From Bacteroidota bacterium (lineage in GTDB: Bacteria; Bacteroidota; Bacteroidia; Cytophagales; Cyclobacteriaceae): 64,000 nt of DNA. The number at the start of each line of letters is the position of its first letter. Positions within the stretch are counted from its first letter, which is position 1. The DNA lies in NCBI GenBank assembly GCA_024280115.1, contig JAJRQT010000149.1, positions 1 to 64,000 of the forward strand. The letters are read 5' to 3'. The notes below the pieces were generated by a model. That model saw only the letters and a list, made by a program, of their open reading frames with translations. It was not told the origin of the DNA and ran no database searches. Of the stretch, positions 19,918-28,905 are shown in pieces. Position numbers and translations under genes: made by a program.

Positions 19918-20361
19918 CTATTTCATATTGAAAGTATATTCACCACCTAAAGCAGCAATTCTGCCACCTATTTCAGTGCCGGGAGGAACGCTAAATATGG
20001 AGGTGAAATTTGTTTCGCTGATTGGATTTAACTGCATGACAATCCCATCTTGCCTTGTTACAGATTTCCCATCTTCACTTACAGTATAAGTTCCTGAAGG
20101 CCACACTGCCTCTGCACCAGTATAATGACCGGCAGTTGTCATATTAGTTTCCGTAAAAGAAACCGTGAATTCTACCCAGTCTGTACCAATTGTAGCAGAA
20201 TTATCGGGAGTATTTACAGAACCGTAAACCCAGGTTTTTGAGGTTAATATTCTTTTAGTAACTTCCATTGCACTTTCTTTGTTTTTGTCATCGCAATTTT
20301 GAAAAAACAATAATGTTGTTACCGCAATCAGACTAAGTGCCGTTAATCTTAAAATTTTCAT
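19918..20361 (-). CDS. Small predicted lipoprotein of unknown function
   Basis: This 147-residue protein has a type II signal peptide ending LFFQNC, so the mature protein would be lipidated at Cys 23. The rest is beta-rich with Thr/Gly turns (TGTDWVEFTVSFTETNMTTAGHY, TYTVSEDGKSVTR) and looks like a lipocalin-like or beta-sandwich fold. Bacteroidota have many such single-domain lipoproteins. I do not recognise a specific family. A terminator follows it; it is transcribed alone, between a kinase and an efflux locus. Confidence 0.7.
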   Translation of the reverse strand: MKILRLTALSLIAVTTLLFFQNCDDKNKESAMEVTKRILTSKTWVYGSVNTPDNSATIGTDWVEFTVSFTETNMTTAGHYTGAEAVWPSGTYTVSEDGKSVTRQDGIVMQLNPISETNFTSIFSVPPGTEIGGRIAALGGEYTFNMK

Positions 20362-20576
20362 GAGTTCTTATATAAAATTCAATTTTAATATCAATATCAA
20401 AACAAAAATACAATGGATAATATTATGGTTAAATGTTATCAATTAAAAAATTTATACAATTTCAGGAAAATTATATTGTGTAATACGCGTACTTTTTAGT
20501 TGGAAACATCACTATTTCAAGGGTTTATTCACCCTATTCCCCTCAAGATAGCACTTCTTAAAACAAAAACTCTTTT

Positions 20577-21728
20577 CTATTCTACTGCTGAAAATGCTCT
20601 TAACAAATAAAATGCACCGTCGGTAACGACATCATCCTCAAGGGTAAGACCCGCCATATTTGTTAGCTCAACCAAACCATCAGATTCAAGTCCGGTGACT
20701 ATAGAGAATTTACTAAATTCAATTTTCTCAGGTGAAATCTCATTCTTTTTAAACACATATTCATTCAAGCCATCAATGACGACTGCCGTAACGGGTAGAG
20801 TATTCGAGGGTGAATCTTCAATTACTATGGATGCATTCACATACATCCCTACTGCAAATTGTCCTTCTTCCTCATCAATATGTACATGTACATTGATCGA
20901 TCTTTTATCTGATGACAAATCTTTACCGACTAAAAATACTTCGCCTTCAAATATTTGATGCTCGAGATTTGGTACCCTGTACCACACTTTCTGACCTTTT
21001 TTTACTTTAGTAGCGTCCTTTTCATAAACATTCAATTCAAGATGCAAATGTTCCGGGTTTACAATTTCGAATATTTCCTCAGACTGATCAATATGTTTAC
21101 CAATCACTGTATTCATCTTTATAACACTCCCGGAAATTGGGGCTTTAAGTAATATTCTGGATGAAATAGCTCCTTTATTGAGCTTTTTAAGATTTGTACC
21201 GAGCATATTAAGCTTTGCTGTTAAGCCATTAAAAACAGAAACAGCTGACTGGTAATCGACCTGCGCCATTAAAAATTTCTTTTTTGAAACAGCGCCTTCA
21301 TCACGTAAAAGTTTCTGCCGGTCATACTCATCCTTCAGGAAAACAATCCTGGAATTTAACTCTATATATCGCTGCTGTAAATCAACGAACTCCATACTCT
21401 CCAACTCAGCCATTATCTGCCCTTTTTTCACATTATCGCCAACTAAGAAATTTACCTTTCGAACATATCCCGTAATCATCGGACTAATTACAGCCTTATT
21501 TTGTGGAGGTACATCTAAGTATCCGTTTGCTCGAATGACATTTCTTAGATTTCTCTTTTGGATATGACCTGTTCGGAGTTTAATAGCTGAAACTTGCTCT
21601 GGTGTTAATACAACAGTGTTCCCATCTTTGGGAGTAGAAGTCTGAACCTCGGTCTGACTTTGCTCTTTTTCATTCGAACAAGCCATCATAAATATCAAAC
21701 CAAATACTATATATCTTAAATTGTTCAT
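20577..21728 (-). CDS. RND efflux periplasmic adaptor (CusB/CzcB type), lipoprotein
   Basis: This 383-residue membrane-fusion protein links the inner-membrane pump to the outer-membrane channel. It has a lipobox FMMAC with Cys 17. A barrel-sandwich (biotinyl-lipoyl-like) half begins at NKAVISPMITGYVRKV, followed by a helical hairpin (about 115-185), then the second lipoyl half KAPISGSVIKMN and a beta barrel. It lies 11 bases downstream of the CusA-TolC gene. No His-rich N-terminal metal domain is visible. Confidence 0.9.
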   Translation of the reverse strand: MNNLRYIVFGLIFMMACSNEKEQSQTEVQTSTPKDGNTVVLTPEQVSAIKLRTGHIQKRNLRNVIRANGYLDVPPQNKAVISPMITGYVRKVNFLVGDNVKKGQIMAELESMEFVDLQQRYIELNSRIVFLKDEYDRQKLLRDEGAVSKKKFLMAQVDYQSAVSVFNGLTAKLNMLGTNLKKLNKGAISSRILLKAPISGSVIKMNTVIGKHIDQSEEIFEIVNPEHLHLELNVYEKDATKVKKGQKVWYRVPNLEHQIFEGEVFLVGKDLSSDKRSINVHVHIDEEEGQFAVGMYVNASIVIEDSPSNTLPVTAVVIDGLNEYVFKKNEISPEKIEFSKFSIVTGLESDGLVELTNMAGLTLEDDVVTDGAFYLLRAFSAVE

Positions 21729-21738
21729 CTTTTCTTTA

Positions 21739-24700
21739 CTATTTAATGATGTAATTCATTTTCAATGTAGCCCTGTTATATTCATTCAGATTGTCCAGGT
21801 AGGTCAGCTTCATAGTGATTGCCTGTCCAATACTTCGGATATATTCAAGGTATTCGATTTCTCCATTTCTATACAATATATCTGCATTCTCCATGATTAA
21901 ATTTGCATTTTTAAGAGATACTCTCTCATAAGTTTCTATTTTATCAATTAGGGTATTCCGTTGATTATTCAATACTTTCAAATCACTTTTCAAACTAAAT
22001 CGCTGCTGCTGAAAAGAATTATTCAACATCTCATATCGAATTTTTGCCGATTGAATCTGCCCCCTGTTTGGCCTAAACCAAAGGGGGAAACTCATGCTCA
22101 ATTCCCATCCGTCAAATCCTTTGTTTTTATCAATTGACTGATTGAAATAACCAAAACCAAACCTTGGAGAAATACTGGATTTCTGAACTTTTATGTTTTG
22201 TTCGGATACCAGCAGGCCTTTATTCAAGTAGTTCATTATGGCTGATCTCTCATAATAACTGAAGATACTGTCCAGGTTGTAATCCAAATTTATTTTCGAT
22301 AAAGTGTCCAGATCCGCTTCATAAACTACTGAAGATTGTAGTACTTTCATCAGATTTTGCTGTGCTGCTACTTTATCTGCTTTAGCCTGCTGAAGTAATA
22401 ACCTTAGATCTTCATACTTCGCTTCCATCATCACTTTTGACAGCAGGTTGCTTTCCCCGGTTCGATACTTGAGATCTGCAATCTTTGTGGCAGATTCGTA
22501 CTGTAAAAAATCTTTTTGAATAAGATGGAAGCGGTCTTGTCTCCAAACGAGTTCATAATATGCCAGACTGGTTTCCAATTCAATTTTCCGAGCTACCAAC
22601 TGTTGCTCAGCTTCACTCCGATCTACCATTAGTTTCATGAAATCCGAAACTGATGATTGATAAAAGGGTGTACCGAGATCTTGTTTCACGTACCAGTTGT
22701 AATCTACCAATTCAGAATTTATCTGCCCGTTTGAATACATAACCTCCGTTGCTCCAAGAGCCCATGCGGTCTTTACCATTGCTTCTCTGCTTTCAATATT
22801 CAGGGCAGAGTTCTTTAATTCCATATTGTTGGTTTTGGCCAATGAAATTGCCGAATCAATATTTATAGGAATGTTTTGCGCTCGTGAAATAAATGGCAAT
22901 AATGAGATGGATAAAAAAACCAAAATCACCTTTAACCCGTATTTTGATAACCTGCTTTTTCTCTTACTCCCGTAAACCACTAAATAAATCACGGGTAAAA
23001 CTATGAGTGTCAGCAAGGTGGAAGTTGTTAGACCTCCGATGACTACCGTAGCCAATGGTCGCTGTACCTCTGCACCTGCAGATCCTGAAAGCGCCATAGG
23101 GAAAAAACCCAGGGCCGCAGCGGCGGCAGTAAGTATAACTGGCCTCAACCGTGATCTTGTGCCCTCAATAATTCTTTCTTTGATATCTGTAATACCTTTT
23201 TCTTTCAATTCATTAAAATAGCTGATCAGTACAATGCCGTTAAGAGTGGCAATACCGAATAACGCGATAAAACCGACACCTGCTGATATACTGAAAGGCA
23301 TTCCCCTGATCGACAACAAGAAAACACCTCCAATTGCGGACAAAGGAATCGCTGAATAAATTAAAATTGCCTGGGTAATTGAGCGAAAAGCAAAATAGAG
23401 CAACAAAAAGATAAGCGCTAACGCAATGGGTACAACTACCTTGAGTCGCTCTCTTGCATTTTGCAGATTTTCAAATTGCCCGCCATAGGTGATATAGTAC
23501 CCTTCTGGCAATTTGATATTTGACTCTATTATTTCTCGAACTTCTCCAACCAGTGACTCAACATCCCTGTTTCTGACATTTATCCCAATCACAATGCGCC
23601 TCCTGGTATTGTCTCTTGATATTTGAGCCGGACCTCTTTTGATGTTAATATCAGCCACCTCGGTTATGGGAATTAATTGACCGGATGGGATTTCAACCAT
23701 TACTTGTTTCAAACTTTCCAGGGATTGCCTGCTCTCCTGATCAAAACGAACTACCAAATCAAATCTGCGCTCTCCTTCAAATATGGTGCTTGCAATTTTT
23801 CCGGCAAATGCAGTTTTAATCAAGTCATTGATGTCCACAACATTTAATCCATAATGCGCCAGCTTTTGCCGGTCATATTTCACGTTCATCTGTGGTAATC
23901 CAACAATCTGCTCAACGCTGATGTCTGCCGCCCCTTTTACATGACTAATCAACGTCTTAATTCTGGATGCTTTGTTAAATAAAATCTGCAGGTCTTCTCC
24001 ATAAATTTTTACAGCCACATCTGCGCGTACACCACTGATTAATTCATTAAATCTCATTTCGATTGGTTGAGTAAATTCAAATTCAACGCCCGGATAAACA
24101 GACATAACTTCTTTCATTTTGTCAGCCAGCTCTTCTTTCGTTTCAGCACTTACCCATTCAGATTTAGGCTTTAACCGGATGATAATATCTGACATTTCCA
24201 TAGACATGGGGTCTGTTGGAACTTCTGCTGCTCCAATTCTGGAGACAACCTGGGTCACTTCGGGAAAATTATCTATCAGGATGTTCTCAATATTGGTACA
24301 AAAATCAACGGTTTCTGCCAAAGAAGTTCCTGGTTTTAGAATTGGCTGCACCACATAATCGCCTTCGTCTAATGTGGGGACAAACTCACCCCCCATTCTG
24401 TTGTATGTATAAACACCTGTGCCAAGTAGGACTAATGCGAAAGCAATGGTAATTTTCCTGTGGTCCAGGGCAAATATCAACGAGGGGATATATAATTTTT
24501 CTAAAAACCCCATGATGCGATCTGCCACATTAGATTTTGAATGCTTTTCTGGTTTTAAGATCATTGCAGATACTGCGGGTACATAGGTGAGGCAAAGCAC
24601 TAATGAGCCAGTCAGTGCAAAACTAAATGTCAGCGCCATAGGGATGAACATTTTACCTTCAACACCTGTTAGGGAAAAAATAGGTACGAATACGATAAGT

Positions 24701-26079
24701 GTAATGACCTGTCCGAAAAATGCAGAATTTATCATACGACTTGAAGCATTCTCGGCAATTCGATCTTTTGTCAATTGCAACTCCTTACCACTTAACTTAG
24801 TCAACGTAGCACTTTGATTCGTAAATTGAAATAACGTAAACTCTACTATAATTACAGCGCCATCGATGATGATCCCAAAATCCAGGGCTCCCATGCTCAT
24901 TAGGTTTGCTGATATACCAAATACATTCATGAATCCAATTGCAAACATCAATGACAATGGAATCACTGAAGCCACAATAAATCCGGAGCGCAAATCACCC
25001 AGCAAGAGCACAACTACAAAAATAACGATCAACGCACCGAGCCCAAGGTTTTCGGAAATTGTAAAGGTGGTCTTGTTTATCAATTCAGTACGTTCTAAAA
25101 ATGGATTGATTATGATTCCTTCCGGCAGAGATTCCTGAACTTCCGCAACACGTGCTTTCACAGCCTTTATTACTTTCCCGGAATTTGCGCCCTTAAGCAT
25201 CATGATCTGTCCGAGCACTTTTTCTCCCTGGCCATTTGCAGTAATAGCACCAAATCTCGTTGCATAACCAATTTTTACTTCTCCGATATCACGAATAAGT
25301 ATGGGTACATTGTCAATTAATTTAACTACAATATTTTCAATGTCACGTATAGAAGTGATCATCCCTTCGCCACGCACAAAAAAGCTTTCCTGGTATTTTT
25401 CTATGTATCCGCCACCGGCATTTTCATTGTTTCCTTCCAAAGACCTGAAAATTTCTTCTAATGAAACATTGATGGACAATAGTTTTTCGGGTTTCACTGC
25501 CACCTCATATTGTTTTAAAAATCCACCCCAGGTATTTACCTCCACTACACCTGGTATGCCAATCAATTGCCTTCTAACAATCCAATCCTGAATGGTTCGC
25601 AAATCCATCGGGGAATATACTGAGTCATATCCCGGTTCAACATCCAAAATATATTGATATATCTCCCCAAGGCCAGTGGAAATCGGTCCCATTTCCGGAG
25701 TCCCGTAGTTTTTTGGTATGGTTTCCTGGGCTGATTTTAATTTTTCTGCTATCAGCTGACGGGGTAAGTAGGTCCCCATATTATCGTCAAAAATAATGGT
25801 AACAACAGATAATCCGAATTTGGAAATAGAACGAATTTCCTTTACGCCAGGAAGATTTCCCATTTCCAATTCTATCGGAAAAGTGATGAATTGTTCAATA
25901 TCCTCAGTCGCCAGATTGCGAGATGTGGTAATTACCTGCACCTGATTGTTGGTGATATCAGGAACTGTTCCAAATGGGATTTGTGTGAGAGAATAAATTC
26001 CCCAGCCCAAAAGTCCAACTACTAAAACTAAAATAATAAGTTTATTTTTTATGCTAAATGCAACGATACCTTCTATCAT
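21739..26079 (-). CDS. CusA/CzcA-type heavy-metal RND pump fused to a TolC-like channel
   Basis: This 1446-residue fusion joins two parts of one tripartite pump. Residues 1 to about 1045 are an HME-type RND transporter with twelve predicted helices and the proton-relay helix DFGIIIDGAVIIVE near residue 400. After the last pump helix comes KSRLSKYGLKVILVF and a second hydrophobic stretch ending ISRAQ near 1067, which looks like a signal peptide with its cleavage site. The final 380 residues are a TolC/outer-membrane efflux domain (SAISLAKTNNMELKNSALN). The transported ion (Cu/Ag or Co/Zn/Cd) cannot be assigned from sequence alone. The fusion is known in Bacteroidota. The adaptor follows in the same operon. 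Confidence 0.92.
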   Translation of the reverse strand: MIEGIVAFSIKNKLIILVLVVGLLGWGIYSLTQIPFGTVPDITNNQVQVITTSRNLATEDIEQFITFPIELEMGNLPGVKEIRSISKFGLSVVTIIFDDNMGTYLPRQLIAEKLKSAQETIPKNYGTPEMGPISTGLGEIYQYILDVEPGYDSVYSPMDLRTIQDWIVRRQLIGIPGVVEVNTWGGFLKQYEVAVKPEKLLSINVSLEEIFRSLEGNNENAGGGYIEKYQESFFVRGEGMITSIRDIENIVVKLIDNVPILIRDIGEVKIGYATRFGAITANGQGEKVLGQIMMLKGANSGKVIKAVKARVAEVQESLPEGIIINPFLERTELINKTTFTISENLGLGALIVIFVVVLLLGDLRSGFIVASVIPLSLMFAIGFMNVFGISANLMSMGALDFGIIIDGAVIIVEFTLFQFTNQSATLTKLSGKELQLTKDRIAENASSRMINSAFFGQVITLIVFVPIFSLTGVEGKMFIPMALTFSFALTGSLVLCLTYVPAVSAMILKPEKHSKSNVADRIMGFLEKLYIPSLIFALDHRKITIAFALVLLGTGVYTYNRMGGEFVPTLDEGDYVVQPILKPGTSLAETVDFCTNIENILIDNFPEVTQVVSRIGAAEVPTDPMSMEMSDIIIRLKPKSEWVSAETKEELADKMKEVMSVYPGVEFEFTQPIEMRFNELISGVRADVAVKIYGEDLQILFNKASRIKTLISHVKGAADISVEQIVGLPQMNVKYDRQKLAHYGLNVVDINDLIKTAFAGKIASTIFEGERRFDLVVRFDQESRQSLESLKQVMVEIPSGQLIPITEVADINIKRGPAQISRDNTRRRIVIGINVRNRDVESLVGEVREIIESNIKLPEGYYITYGGQFENLQNARERLKVVVPIALALIFLLLYFAFRSITQAILIYSAIPLSAIGGVFLLSIRGMPFSISAGVGFIALFGIATLNGIVLISYFNELKEKGITDIKERIIEGTRSRLRPVILTAAAAALGFFPMALSGSAGAEVQRPLATVVIGGLTTSTLLTLIVLPVIYLVVYGSKRKSRLSKYGLKVILVFLSISLLPFISRAQNIPINIDSAISLAKTNNMELKNSALNIESREAMVKTAWALGATEVMYSNGQINSELVDYNWYVKQDLGTPFYQSSVSDFMKLMVDRSEAEQQLVARKIELETSLAYYELVWRQDRFHLIQKDFLQYESATKIADLKYRTGESNLLSKVMMEAKYEDLRLLLQQAKADKVAAQQNLMKVLQSSVVYEADLDTLSKINLDYNLDSIFSYYERSAIMNYLNKGLLVSEQNIKVQKSSISPRFGFGYFNQSIDKNKGFDGWELSMSFPLWFRPNRGQIQSAKIRYEMLNNSFQQQRFSLKSDLKVLNNQRNTLIDKIETYERVSLKNANLIMENADILYRNGEIEYLEYIRSIGQAITMKLTYLDNLNEYNRATLKMNYIIK

Positions 26080-26115
26080 ACACGTTCTTGTTTATCAATG
26101 ATTAATATAAAAATC

Positions 26116-26150
26116 GGCCGAAAAAGGCCTTAAAACCCGGAAGAGGGTTT
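26116..26150 (-). promoter_or_regulatory. Two tandem hairpins before the efflux pump gene
   Basis: On the minus strand AAACCC-TCTTCC-GGGTTT (26133-26150) is followed by GGCC-TTTTTC-GGCC (26116-26129) and an AT-rich run. They start at the stop codon of the upstream His/Cys protein and end 37 bases before the pump start. They could be a partial terminator, an attenuator or an RNA-processing site. Confidence 0.35.
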
Positions 26151-26529
26151 ATGATCTGATGGGAGGGGCTCGTAAACCTGAACCTGAACAAAAATATTGG
26201 GAATCCGGTTCAGGGCAGATCACTTTAAATATTTCACCCGTTGAGCTAATTGTAACGAATGAAAACTCGATGGGTCTGATGATGGGCAATACTTCCTGAA
26301 TATCCGAAAAAGAAATTGTGGTCGAATTGCAATTATCATACTCCTCAAGGTGATTTGTGCCCAAGTCATGAGAAAGGGTGAGCCTGATGATTTCTGCGAG
26401 CGAGGGCTCCTTTACGTCTGAAATTTTGCAACGGTGACCTACACCCGCATGATTGTGAGGGAGGATTGAATGCCCAAGAATTAATACGAATGAGCTGGTC
26501 AGAAAGAAAAACGCTAATCTTTTTCTCAA
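26149..26529 (-). CDS. Small exported His/Cys-rich protein of the efflux locus
   Basis: This 126-residue protein starts with a basic, hydrophobic signal sequence (residues 1-20) followed by a His/Cys cluster, GHSILPHNHAGVGHRC, and ends with a second Cys pair in CPEPDSQYFC. Such residues suit binding of a soft metal ion in the periplasm. It is the first gene before the CusA-TolC fusion, 69 bp upstream, so a metal-binding or sensing accessory role is a fair inference. No established family is recognised; similar small proteins with PHNH or PHHH motifs sit by cation efflux operons in Bacteroidota. Confidence 0.65.
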   Translation of the reverse strand: MRKRLAFFFLTSSFVLILGHSILPHNHAGVGHRCKISDVKEPSLAEIIRLTLSHDLGTNHLEEYDNCNSTTISFSDIQEVLPIIRPIEFSFVTISSTGEIFKVICPEPDSQYFCSGSGLRAPPIRS

Positions 26530-26726
26530 AATTCCATCATTGATTTACTAACAAAAATAACATTTATCGCACTATAATTTCAATACACCAACGTATTTTC
26601 AACTAAACATAGATCAAACTCAACAAACAACATTTTGTTTGAAATTATTTGTGCTTGTCCTTGCTTTGCTGAATTTCACTGCAAATATTTAGAATTATTT
26701 TCACCTGTGTTGTAACTTTCTTTACA

Positions 26727-27278
26727 ATGCCACGTCTCCCCTATGAAATGATGCTTGAAACCTTTAAATCTGAGGTGCTCCCACTGAAAAATAAGCTATT
26801 CCGATTTGCCCTCAGCATCCTTGGAGATCAGGATCTGTCGAAAGATGTGGTTCAGGAAACATTGCTAAAGGCATGGGAGAAAAGAAATGATTTCTGTACG
26901 ATACAGAGTCCCGAGGCCTGGTGCATGACTTTAACCAGAAATTTTGCTTTGGAAAAACTACGGTCAAAGCATTATAAAACCACGAAGTTAATGGAGGAGC
27001 CGAATTGGGATAATAATGAACGGTCTCCTTACAAGTTGGTTGAGATGGACAATACGATGAAAATCATTGATCAGATTGTTACTGATTTACCCGTGAAGCA
27101 AAAAGAAACTTTCCAGTTAAGAGATATTGAAGGATATTCTTACCAGGATATCAGTGAAATCACCGGCTACAACATCAATGATGTGAAGATTAGTATTTTC
27201 AGAGCAAGAAAAAGCATCAGGGCTTACTTATTAAAATTGGATACATATGGAATCGAAAAAAGTCAAAGCGAATCTTGA
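26727..27278 (+). CDS. ECF-type RNA polymerase sigma factor
   Basis: This 183-residue sigma factor has region 2 (DQDLSKDVVQETLLKAWEKR near residues 33-53) and a region 4 helix-turn-helix (YSYQDISEITGYNINDVKISIFRARK near 135-165). It overlaps the next gene by 32 bp, which encodes a single-pass membrane protein with the size and layout of an anti-sigma factor. The operon continues with two DUF4252 proteins and an ABC transporter. The sigma factor probably controls this operon. Confidence 0.88.
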   Translation: MPRLPYEMMLETFKSEVLPLKNKLFRFALSILGDQDLSKDVVQETLLKAWEKRNDFCTIQSPEAWCMTLTRNFALEKLRSKHYKTTKLMEEPNWDNNERSPYKLVEMDNTMKIIDQIVTDLPVKQKETFQLRDIEGYSYQDISEITGYNINDVKISIFRARKSIRAYLLKLDTYGIEKSQSES

Positions 27279-27741
27279 AAAATATTGGGAGGGTTCATCA
27301 AGCCTGAATGAGGAAAAGGAATTAAAAGCTCATTTTCTCCATAAGCAAGAGGCTGTTGATGCAGAGCATGAATATTTCATTTATTTAAGGAGAAAAAAGG
27401 ATCAGCAACCATTGGACGCTCGTTTTGATGAAAAAATATTGGGCCGGATAAGGACTGATAATCAAGATGATAAACCAAAAAATATTTCATTAAAATACTG
27501 GCTCGCAGCGGCAGTTCTGGTATTGTTTATTTCAGTGAGTATCATTTTTAGAAATGAATTTATCAAAGTTAACAATGCTGATAATATAGTAGAAGTGGAT
27601 ACATTCGATGATCCTGAAAAAGCATTTGAGGAGACAAAAAGGGCATTGTTGATGATATCTTCAAAGCTTAACTATGGCAGCAATTATGCTACTCAATTTT
27701 CAAAATTTGATAGAAGTCAAAGTAATTTAAAACAGAATTAA
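27247..27741 (+). CDS. Probable anti-sigma factor, single-pass membrane protein
   Basis: This 164-residue protein has a cytoplasmic N-terminal helical part (residues 1-82), one membrane helix YWLAAAVLVLFISVSIIF (84-101) and a short external tail. The YWEGSSSLNEEKELKAHF start is typical of Bacteroidota anti-sigma proteins in this gene order, where it would hold the sigma factor of the overlapping upstream gene. No zinc-binding H-x3-C-x2-C motif is present, so it is not a ZAS type. Confidence 0.75.
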   Translation: MESKKVKANLEKYWEGSSSLNEEKELKAHFLHKQEAVDAEHEYFIYLRRKKDQQPLDARFDEKILGRIRTDNQDDKPKNISLKYWLAAAVLVLFISVSIIFRNEFIKVNNADNIVEVDTFDDPEKAFEETKRALLMISSKLNYGSNYATQFSKFDRSQSNLKQN

Positions 27742-27760
27742 AATGAAACCGGCATGCCTG

Positions 27761-27776
27761 CCTGTCGGCAGACAGG
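27761..27776. repeat. Short GC-rich palindrome of a dispersed repeat family
   Basis: CCTGTC-GGCA-GACAGG forms a perfect 6-bp stem inside an AT-rich gap. Variants lie at 49525-49542 (CCTGCC-GGACGA-GGCAGG), 30839-30849 (CCTG-CGA-CAGG) and 31792-31801. Sequences like this recur between genes in many Bacteroidota. Confidence 0.5.
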
Positions 27777-27853
27777 GCCGGAGCATATTTAAGATACATA
27801 AAATAATGATTAAAGACTCTGGCATAAAAGTAGGTTTCGTAAAATTTAAACAC

Positions 27854-28378
27854 ATGAAAAACATAATAATAATTTTGATTACCGCTTGTATTGGTTTTTC
27901 TGCCAATGCTCAAAATGATGTAGTTACAAAACTTTTTAATGACTACTATGATGATGAAAACTTTACAAAGATCTCCGTATCGAGTAAAATGTTTGAATTG
28001 TTCACTCATATCGAACCGGGGGATGAGGATGAAGAAGAGATATTGGAAGCTGTAAGTAAACTGAAAGGATTGAAAGTTGTTGCTGCTGACAGTGTTGGAA
28101 ATTCAAAAGAATTGTACACCAAGGCGATAAAGAAAATATCTAAGAATGGCTACGATGAACTGATGGAAGTAAAAGATGCTCAGGAAGATATGAAGTTTAT
28201 GATCAAAGAGAATGATGGTATAATCAATGAATTGGTGATGGTTGTCGGTGGAAATAAAAGCTTTTTTATCATGAGTCTCTATGGAGAAATCGATCTGAAA
28301 AAAATATCGAAACTTTCAAAAAGCATGAATATCAAAGGCATGGAACATTTAAAACAATTAGATAACAATAAAAATTAG
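27854..28378 (+). CDS. DUF4252 domain-containing exported protein
   Basis: The reading frame is open from 27743, but the first 37 codons read through the GC-rich repeat and have no signal. ATG 27854 gives 174 residues starting with a signal peptide ending FSANAQ. The body has the DUF4252 pattern (VTKLFNDYYDDENFTKISVSSKMFEL, then LKGLKVVAADS and GYDELMEVKD). Function is unknown; the family is Bacteroidota-specific and usually follows an ECF sigma/anti-sigma pair, as here. Confidence 0.83.
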   Translation: MKNIIIILITACIGFSANAQNDVVTKLFNDYYDDENFTKISVSSKMFELFTHIEPGDEDEEEILEAVSKLKGLKVVAADSVGNSKELYTKAIKKISKNGYDELMEVKDAQEDMKFMIKENDGIINELVMVVGGNKSFFIMSLYGEIDLKKISKLSKSMNIKGMEHLKQLDNNKN

Positions 28379-28407
28379 GGAAGGTCATAACGTCAGCCCA
28401 TTATGAT

Positions 28408-28905
28408 ATGAAATTCAAATTATTCATTCTTTTCTTATCCCTATCTTATGCTTGTTTTGCTCAAAGTAGCGTCATTACTGATTTCAAGGAAGATCATGAT
28501 TTGGCGTTTTCATTATATTTCTATCCATCTACGCTCCGGATGATAAATATTGAGAGAAACGTGGAATATGATGAGATGATCAGAGAAATTAAAAAAGCAC
28601 GGTTTTTTAAACTGGACTCAGGAGCAATATCCAAAACAGAACTGAATAACCTCATGACAGACATTGTAAATGAAGGTTTTGAAGAAGTGATGTTTATGAA
28701 AAATAAGGACACTGACGTTCGGGTTTGGGGAAAAGAAAATAGCAGCCCCGAACTGATCATTATATCAAAATCAAATGAAGAATTGATGCTGTTGGAAATC
28801 AATGGGATGATCAATGTTGTCAAAATCCCAAAGCTGGCGCAAACATTTAATCGAAATGGCTTTCTAGATGTTCTCAACTTAACTGGCAAAAAGAAGAAGA
28901 ATTAA
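28408..28905 (+). CDS. Second DUF4252 domain-containing exported protein
   Basis: This 165-residue protein has a signal peptide ending CFAQ (residue 19) and the same fold pattern as its upstream neighbour (DFKEDHDLAFSLYFYPSTLRM, then EEVMFMKNKDTDVRVWGKE). The two look like diverged paralogues. It ends one base before the ABC ATPase start. The pairing suggests they work together on the cell surface or in the periplasm, perhaps as signal proteins of the sigma/anti-sigma switch; that is inference. Confidence 0.8.
   Translation: MKFKLFILFLSLSYACFAQSSVITDFKEDHDLAFSLYFYPSTLRMINIERNVEYDEMIREIKKARFFKLDSGAISKTELNNLMTDIVNEGFEEVMFMKNKDTDVRVWGKENSSPELIIISKSNEELMLLEINGMINVVKIPKLAQTFNRNGFLDVLNLTGKKKKN

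Noticed and set aside
27743..27853. N-terminal extension of the first DUF4252 protein
   Set aside because: It reads through a GC-rich palindrome; the signal peptide starts at 27854.
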